From positions 620,001-684,000 of the forward strand of contig NZ_JALGRF010000002.1 in NCBI RefSeq assembly GCF_022815725.1: 64,000 nt of DNA, read 5' to 3'. This document shows, piece after piece, positions 59,034-64,000 of the stretch; within the stretch, counting starts at the first letter, position 1; every line of letters starts with the position of its first letter. The position numbers and the translations under genes are program-made. The DNA is from Streptomyces sp. APSN-46.1. Its GTDB lineage: Bacteria > Actinomycetota > Actinomycetes > Streptomycetales > Streptomycetaceae. The notes under the pieces are model-generated. The model had not been told where the DNA came from, searched no databases, and was given only the letters and a program-made list of their open reading frames with translations.

Positions 59034-59681
59034 CTACGCGCTCAGCGGGAACTGCTCGCCGAGCTGCTGGAAGACCGCGCCGTTGTACGCGAAGGCGCGC
59101 TTGCACTCGTCGATGATGCGCTGCTTCTCCAGGTCGTCGGCGGCGATCGCGTCCAGCAGCTCGCGGTAGGTCCGCTTGAAGGCCGCCGGGTTGGAGATGC
59201 CGGCGAAGACGTAGAACCGGACGCCGTCGCCCTTGCGCGCGAAGCCCCAGGTGCGCTCGGCCTTGTCCCGGATGATCTGCCCGCCGGAGAGGTCTCCCAG
59301 ATACCGGGTGTAGTGGTGGGCGACGTACCCGCCCGGCCAGGTCGCCGCGCATTCGGCCACGCGGGCCGCGTACGCCTCGGTGGCCGGCAGCGCCACCAGC
59401 GTCTCGCGCCACCCGGGGCCGCGCAGGTGCGCCAGGTCCCGCTCGATCTCGGCGACGCGCATCAGCTCCGGCTGGATGAAGGGGCCGGCCACCGGGTCGT
59501 CCTTGAGGGAGTCGGCCGCGTCCTCCAGCGCCCGGTACACGAACCACAGCTGCTCGGTGTAGCGGGTGTAGGCGTCCACGCCGAGCCTGCCTCCCAGGAG
59601 GTCGCTCATGAACGTCGAGGTCTCCGCCTCGGTGTGCTGCTCGTGCGACGCGACGCGGATGGCCGTCGAAAAGGCGTCCAA
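59034..59681 (-). CDS. hmuO: Biliverdin-producing heme oxygenase (HmuO type)
   Basis: TTG at 59681 has GGAGGT at ideal spacing and gives 215 residues, the length of corynebacterial HmuO; the longer frame to 59729 lacks support. The axial heme His is in EQHTEAETSTFMSDLLGGRLG, and HHYTRYLGDLSGGQII is the distal-helix signature. It opens heme to biliverdin, CO and free iron in the cytosol, the last step of the heme-uptake pathway encoded just upstream. An iron box lies about 75 bp upstream. Confidence 0.94.
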   Translation of the reverse strand: MDAFSTAIRVASHEQHTEAETSTFMSDLLGGRLGVDAYTRYTEQLWFVYRALEDAADSLKDDPVAGPFIQPELMRVAEIERDLAHLRGPGWRETLVALPATEAYAARVAECAATWPGGYVAHHYTRYLGDLSGGQIIRDKAERTWGFARKGDGVRFYVFAGISNPAAFKRTYRELLDAIAADDLEKQRIIDECKRAFAYNGAVFQQLGEQFPLSA

Positions 59682-59754
59682 GGCGTACCTCCGGAGAGTC
59701 CGAGGAAGGAAGGACAGGCGTGGCGACACCCGTCGCCAACACCCGATCCTCCTG

Positions 59755-59770
59755 CTTAGGCTTACCTAAG
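59755..59770. promoter_or_regulatory. Iron box upstream of heme oxygenase
   Basis: CTTAGGCTTACCTAAG has perfect 6-bp arms and fits the IdeR/DmdR1 half-site TTAGG..CCTAA. It lies between hmuO (start 59681) and the end of map. Confidence 0.8.
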
Positions 59771-59818
59771 TCAATGTGTTCCCGACGCCCTGTCGGTAAA
59801 AAAATTCTACTCCCCCCG

Positions 59819-60676
59819 CTACGGCAGGGTCAGGATCTCCGCCCCCGAATCGGTCACCACGAGGGTGTGCTCGAACTGCGCGGTGCGCTTGCGGTCCTTC
59901 GTGACCACCGTCCAGCCGTCGTCCCACATGTCGTACTCGTGCGTGCCGAGCGTCAGCATCGGCTCGATGGTGAAGGTCATGCCGGGCTCGATCGTGGTGG
60001 TGGCGTGCGGGCTGTCGTAGTGCGGGACGATCAGGCCGGAGTGGAAGGACGAGTTGATGCCGTGGCCGGTGAAGTCCCGGACCACGCCGTAACCGAAGCG
60101 CTTCGCGTACGACTCGATGACCCGGCCGATGATGTTGATCTGGCGGCCCGGCTTCACGGCCTTGATGGCCCGGTTCAGGGCCTCGCGGGTGCGCTCCACC
60201 AGCAGCCGGGACTCCTCGTCCACCTCGCCGCACAGGTAGGTGGCGTTGTTGTCGCCGTGCACCCCGCCGATGTACGCGGTCACGTCGAGGTTCACGATGT
60301 CGCCGTCCCGCAGGACGGTCGAGTCGGGGATGCCGTGGCAGATGACCTCGTTGACCGAGGAACACAGGGACTTCGGGTAGCCCCGGTACCCCAGCGTCGA
60401 GGGGTAGGCGCCGTGGTCGCACATGAACGCGTGGGCGACCCGGTCCAGCTCATCGGTGGTCACCCCCGGCGCGATGAGCTTGGCGGCCTCTTCCATCGCC
60501 TGGGCGGCGATCCGGCCGGCGATGCGCATGGCCTCGATGGTCTCGGCCGACTGCACCTCCGGTCCGGTGTACGGAGTGGGCGCGGGCTTGCCCACGTACT
60601 CGGGCCGGCGGATGTTGCCGGGAACGGGACGGGCGGGAGAGAGCTCCCCTGGTACGAGCAGCGACTGGCCAGACAT
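59819..60676 (-). CDS. map: Methionine aminopeptidase type I
   Basis: 285 residues from ATG 60676. Conserved active-site elements: [37 protein letters not shown] (first metal Asp pair region), [17 protein letters not shown] (metal His), [10 protein letters not shown] (metal Glu) and the final [16 protein letters not shown]. It carries the N-terminal extension ([14 protein letters not shown]) of the actinobacterial MetAP1c type. It removes N-terminal Met from new proteins. Confidence 0.95.
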   Translation of the reverse strand: MSGQSLLVPGELSPARPVPGNIRRPEYVGKPAPTPYTGPEVQSAETIEAMRIAGRIAAQAMEEAAKLIAPGVTTDELDRVAHAFMCDHGAYPSTLGYRGYPKSLCSSVNEVICHGIPDSTVLRDGDIVNLDVTAYIGGVHGDNNATYLCGEVDEESRLLVERTREALNRAIKAVKPGRQINIIGRVIESYAKRFGYGVVRDFTGHGINSSFHSGLIVPHYDSPHATTTIEPGMTFTIEPMLTLGTHEYDMWDDGWTVVTKDRKRTAQFEHTLVVTDSGAEILTLP

Positions 60677-60748
60677 ACAAGCGAGTGTATCCAGGGGGGA
60701 TGGGGCAGCATGGCGGCAGAGAGCGGTAACGAGAGGAGCCTGAAGACG

Positions 60749-60982
60749 ATGGCCCTGTTCAAGAAGCGCCAGGTGGGCAAGCCGGGCGAGTGGTACTACT
60801 GCCTGGTCCACCAGAAGGTCGAGGAAGGTCCGGAGTGCCCGGCCAAGGACCGGTTCGGGCCGTACTCCACCCCCGAGGAGGCGAACCGCGCGATGGAGAC
60901 CGCGCAGGAGCGGAACCTCGAATGGCAGAACGACCCCAAGTGGAACGACAAGTCCCGCGAGGAGGAGGAAGGGGCGCCGTAA
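60749..60982 (+). CDS. Small conserved hypothetical protein (SPOR-like)
   Basis: ATG 60749 after GAGAGGAG gives 77 residues starting [21 protein letters not shown] 60710 is a possible longer start. Conserved block [20 protein letters not shown] and [22 protein letters not shown] resemble a SPOR-like fold with two cysteines; the acidic tail is RxEEEEGAP. Function unknown. Confidence 0.78.
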   Translation: MALFKKRQVGKPGEWYYCLVHQKVEEGPECPAKDRFGPYSTPEEANRAMETAQERNLEWQNDPKWNDKSREEEEGAP

Positions 60983-61101
60983 CCTTCGTCGGCCGCTCGC
61001 CATGACGGCTCCTGCACCATGCAAGGGACATGCGGGGGCCGGTTGCCGTCGCCCGACCGGGGCCATTCGGGTTTCGCGTACTCGGCAGTACGCTCGCCGG
61101 C

Positions 61102-61845
61102 ATGACTTCCACAGACAGCACGCAGGCAAAGGCACAGGCACAGGCACAGGCACAGCAGACGCAGAAGCGGCCGGTCAAGGACCCGTGGGAGCTCCCGGAC
61201 GTCTCCGGCCTCGTCGTCGGCGTCCTCGGCGGCACCGGTGACCAGGGCCGGGGCCTCGCCTACCGGCTCGCCCGGGCCGGCCAGAAGGTGATCATCGGCT
61301 CCCGCGCCGCCGACCGCGCGCAGACCGCCGCCGACGAGCTGGGCCTCGGCGTGGAGGGCGCGGACAACGCGGAGTGCGCGCGCCGCAGCGACATCGTGAT
61401 CATCGCGGTGCCGTGGGAAGGGCACGCCAAGACGCTCGAAGCGCTGCGCGAGGACCTCGCGGGCAAGCTCGTGGTGGACTGCGTCAACCCGCTCGGCTTC
61501 GACAAGCAGGGCGCGTACGCCCTCCAGGTCGAGGAGGGCAGCGCGGCCCAGCAGGCCGCGGCCCTGCTCCCGGACTCCCGGGTCACCGCGGCCTTCCACC
61601 ACCTCTCGGCCGTGCTGCTCCAGGACGAGTCGGTCGAGGAGATCGACACCGATGTGATGGTCCTCGGCGAGGTCCGCGCGGACACCGACATCGTCCAGGC
61701 CCTCGCGGCCCGCATCCCGGGCATGCGCGGCGTCTTCGCCGGCCGCCTCCGCAACGCCCACCAGGTCGAAGCCCTCGTCGCGAACCTGATCTCCACGAAC
61801 CGCCGCTACAAGTCCCACGCGGGCCTCCGCGTCACGGACGTCTGA
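61102..61845 (+). CDS. npdG: NADPH-dependent F420 reductase (Fno)
   Basis: 247 residues. After a Gln/Ala repeat ([10 protein letters not shown]) encoded by tandem GGCACA hexamers (about 61128-61154), the enzyme begins [23 protein letters not shown], the NADP-binding motif, followed by [38 protein letters not shown] and [12 protein letters not shown], typical of F420:NADP oxidoreductases. It exchanges hydride between NADPH and F420, supplying F420H2 for enzymes such as the LLM protein at 12358. Confidence 0.92.
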   Translation: MTSTDSTQAKAQAQAQAQQTQKRPVKDPWELPDVSGLVVGVLGGTGDQGRGLAYRLARAGQKVIIGSRAADRAQTAADELGLGVEGADNAECARRSDIVIIAVPWEGHAKTLEALREDLAGKLVVDCVNPLGFDKQGAYALQVEEGSAAQQAAALLPDSRVTAAFHHLSAVLLQDESVEEIDTDVMVLGEVRADTDIVQALAARIPGMRGVFAGRLRNAHQVEALVANLISTNRRYKSHAGLRVTDV

Positions 61846-61909
61846 CCCGCCCGCCCGCCCGCCCGACCCACCCGCCCGCGGCCGCCCGCCCCGGCGGCCG
61901 CGGACGCGC

Positions 61910-63955
61910 TCAGCTCCTGCGGGCGGGCCGGCCCTCGACGGCGCCCAGATGCGCCACCACCGCGTGGTGGAAGCGCTCCACGGCCTCGTCGACGCTCCGG
62001 ATGAAGCCGGACTCCGCGACGCCGCGGGTGTTGCCCAAACCCTTGATCAGAGACAGCCGGAAGCCGGTGAGCGGCGCGCCGTCCTTCGGCAGCAGATCGC
62101 CCGGCTCGGGACGCAGCCGCTCCAGGGTGCCGCGCGGCCCGTTGCCGCCGTCGACGAGGGTCTCCACGTGGAGGTCGGCCGGCGCCTCGGCGAGCAGCCG
62201 CACCAGGCGCTTCACCGTGGGCAGCGGGTACGAGCCCGTGGGCGCCGGCACCTCGACGGAGGTGCGGACCTTCCCCGTCCGCAGATCGGCGGTGACCGTG
62301 ACGACCCGGCCGGTGCCGTCGATGCGCACCTCGGCCGTGAGCCTGCCGTCCGCGCACAGTTTCTCGGCCGCCGCGATCCGCCGCGACCGGGGGTCACTGC
62401 CGCGCTTGGCCCGCTGCACCGGCAGCACCTGCTGACCCAACTCCCCGCCGAGGCGCAGGCACACCTGGCGGATGAGTTTCTCCCAGCTCCCCAGCACCCT
62501 GACGGCGCGGGGGTCGCCGACGACGATGGTCTCGTCCTCGATCCCCTTGCGCACGGGCACCCAGTCGGCACCCATGTTCTGGAATCCGTGACAGCCCGAG
62601 TTCTCGTGCTGGAGGTACGCCAGCAGTTCCTGGAGCAGCCAGGCGTGTGCCGGGTTGCCGACCCCTTCGTGCCGGATCAGCATCTGGGCGTGATGGGCCA
62701 CTTCCGCCCACGACAGGTGGCGGTGGGTCACCTTGTGCTTGCGGCGCCCGTCGGTCTTGACGTCCACTACGGCGGCGCCTTCGAGCTCCACGTCGTTGGA
62801 GAGCGTGATCACGCTCTCGTAGCCGCGGCGCGAGGCGATGTCCATGTACTGCTGCACCTGCTCGTCCTTGAGCGGGTTGCCGTTCGTCTTCGTCTCCACG
62901 AGCGCCGTCCACAGCTTGCCCGCGCGCTCCACCCGGATCACGCCGTCGGGCCGCCTCGGGGAGTCGCCGTGCGGGAGGGACACCTCGGTGAAGGTCTCCA
63001 TCCGGCCCGCCGGAGCGCCGAACGCCACGGTGAGGCGGCGGCCGAACTCCGGTACCTGGGCCATGACGGACAGCAGTACGGACGTCGCGCGCACCTCCCG
63101 TTCCCGGTCGCTCTTGAGCGAGGGAACGGGGAAGAGCCGCGCCGTCCGCCAGGAGTCGTTCTCGGCGAGGGACTTCTTGGCCACCTTGGGCAGCGTGACC
63201 TTCTTCCGGGTCGTCCGCGGGGCGCGCCCCCGGGCCTGGGCGGGCACGCTCGCCGCGGCCGGTTCGGCGGCGGGCGGGGCGACAGGCGCTGCCGTGACGG
63301 GTACGACGGCCACGGCCGATGCCTCCGGCTCGTCAGCGGCCCCGGCCCCGGTGCTCTCTCCGTCCTGGGCTGTGTCCCCTCCGAGGCCGGGGCCGCCCTC
63401 GTCGGATTCCTCCATGACGGCGATCCCGAAGTCTGTGGCGAGCCCGGCCAGGCCGGTCTCGTACCCCTGCCCCACCGCGCGGAACTTCCACTCCTCGCCT
63501 CGCCGGTAGAGCTCTCCGAAGATGAAGGCCGTCTCCACGCTCGCGTCCACGATGGAGAACCCGACGAGCGGTTCCCCGGACCGGTCCGCGACCGTCATCC
63601 GCAGGTCGTCGAGTTCCCCGAACGGGGTCCCGCTGTACTGGCTGGCGGCCACCACGATCCGGACGACGTCCTGGGGGACGGCGAGCAGGTCCAGGCTGAT
63701 GCGGTCCTCGTCGCCGTTGTCGGTCGGCGTCTTGCCCAGCAGCTGCACGCTGCCGTCGTCGGCGGCGAGGTGGTTGTAGTAGTAGAAGTCGTTCTCGCCG
63801 CAGACCTTGCCGTACTCGTCCAACAGCAGGACGGAGACATCGGCGTCGCCGGCCCCGGAGGCGCTGCTCCAGCTCAGACTGACGACCACCGAACCGGCGT
63901 CCTCGCCCCCCAGGGCGGTGAGGCTGACGTTCGCGCCCTTCGCGATTTCCTGCAT
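61910..63955 (-). CDS. TerD-domain protein fused to a PD-(D/E)xK nuclease-like domain
   Basis: ATG 63955 (GGGGGA upstream) gives 681 residues; GTG 63967 is in frame but poorer. Residues 1-180 are TerD (IAKGANVSLTALG, SVLLLDEYGKVCGENDFYYYN, DNGDEDRISLDLLAVP with Ca-binding acids). A disordered Ala/Pro linker with a basic patch (TTRKKVTLPKVAKK) follows to about 265. Residues 280-440 show PD at 336-337 and E354-T-K356 (ALVETKTNGN), the PD-(D/E)xK nuclease core. The C-terminal 240 residues are uncharacterised. Fusion of a Ter stress domain to a nuclease suggests a defence or DNA-damage role; unproven. Confidence 0.85.
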   Translation of the reverse strand: MQEIAKGANVSLTALGGEDAGSVVVSLSWSSASGAGDADVSVLLLDEYGKVCGENDFYYYNHLAADDGSVQLLGKTPTDNGDEDRISLDLLAVPQDVVRIVVAASQYSGTPFGELDDLRMTVADRSGEPLVGFSIVDASVETAFIFGELYRRGEEWKFRAVGQGYETGLAGLATDFGIAVMEESDEGGPGLGGDTAQDGESTGAGAADEPEASAVAVVPVTAAPVAPPAAEPAAASVPAQARGRAPRTTRKKVTLPKVAKKSLAENDSWRTARLFPVPSLKSDREREVRATSVLLSVMAQVPEFGRRLTVAFGAPAGRMETFTEVSLPHGDSPRRPDGVIRVERAGKLWTALVETKTNGNPLKDEQVQQYMDIASRRGYESVITLSNDVELEGAAVVDVKTDGRRKHKVTHRHLSWAEVAHHAQMLIRHEGVGNPAHAWLLQELLAYLQHENSGCHGFQNMGADWVPVRKGIEDETIVVGDPRAVRVLGSWEKLIRQVCLRLGGELGQQVLPVQRAKRGSDPRSRRIAAAEKLCADGRLTAEVRIDGTGRVVTVTADLRTGKVRTSVEVPAPTGSYPLPTVKRLVRLLAEAPADLHVETLVDGGNGPRGTLERLRPEPGDLLPKDGAPLTGFRLSLIKGLGNTRGVAESGFIRSVDEAVERFHHAVVAHLGAVEGRPARRS

Positions 63956-64000
63956 GGCTTCCCCCACCCGCCCGGCACCTGCGTCAAGGACGGAGCAGGT

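Noticed and set aside
61128..61154. GGCACA hexamer repeat as a regulatory microsatellite
   Set aside because: It is inside the npdG coding region, keeps frame and only encodes a Gln/Ala spacer before the conserved domain.
1..64000. CRISPR array
   Set aside because: No regularly spaced repeats with unique spacers were found; the only tandem repeats are the short ones listed.

Overview
The window is chromosomal DNA of a Streptomyces or very close relative. Evidence: very high GC with G/C-biased third codon positions, frequent GTG starts, overlapping ATGA/GTGA gene junctions, many Tat/lipoprotein and alpha-lytic-type secreted proteins, a SigE-family ECF sigma factor, F420-linked enzymes, a LAXTG-type cell-wall sorting signal, DmdR1/IdeR-type iron boxes and a class A RNase P RNA of actinobacterial type. 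Most genes are well-conserved chromosomal types; the clearest foreign segments are one insertion sequence (13442-15230) and one small genomic island (about 31249-36080).

Left part (1-13.4 kb): a secreted alpha/alpha-barrel protein behind a cobalamin riboswitch; an MBL-fold hydrolase divergent from an aldehyde dehydrogenase-ferredoxin pair; an ECF sigma factor with a membrane partner; a secreted chymotrypsin-like protease; a TetR regulator that closely resembles mycobacterial KstR; a glycosyltransferase / methyltransferase / alpha-alpha-barrel operon; a lipoprotein, a small membrane protein and an LLM-type F420 enzyme. An IS1182-family element has landed in the loop of a terminator hairpin.

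15-31 kb: cell-wall amidase, methyltransferase and isoprenyl-synthase-like genes, then two operons that together form a complete beta-oxidation spiral of the peroxisomal/sterol-side-chain kind: a fused double acyl-CoA dehydrogenase, an SCPx-type thiolase, an R-specific MaoC hydratase, a Zn alcohol dehydrogenase and an MFE-2-like SDR. Sites matching the KstR consensus TnnAACnnGTTnnA lie in front of both operons and in front of the glycosyltransferase operon next to kstR, so the window contains a probable local KstR regulon. The conserved trio Nif3-like protein / zinc-ribbon coiled coil / RNase HI-phosphatase follows.

31-36.5 kb: an island of about 4.8 kb sits at the 3' end of rnpB and is bounded by a perfect 30-bp direct repeat of the rnpB 3' end. 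It carries an XRE-TPR regulator, an array of operator-like repeats, three tiny overlapping genes, a radical SAM/SPASM enzyme with a precursor-like C-terminal tail and a TTA codon, and an APH-like kinase. This looks like an undescribed peptide-modifying or small-molecule system and is the most novel locus here.

36.5-48 kb: MerR regulator (apparently leaderless), membrane protein, RNB ribonuclease, YaaA, prim-pol-like protein, TetR, DDAH, Rsm22-like methyltransferase, Bcr/CflA efflux pump, SDR, PhzF and GNAT. 48-60 kb: an iron/heme acquisition block made of efeOBU, hmuTUV, two HtaA-domain heme receptors (one with a LAXTG sorting signal) and heme oxygenase, with three iron-box-like palindromes. 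The window ends with methionine aminopeptidase, an F420:NADPH oxidoreductase and a TerD domain fused to a PD-(D/E)xK nuclease-like domain.
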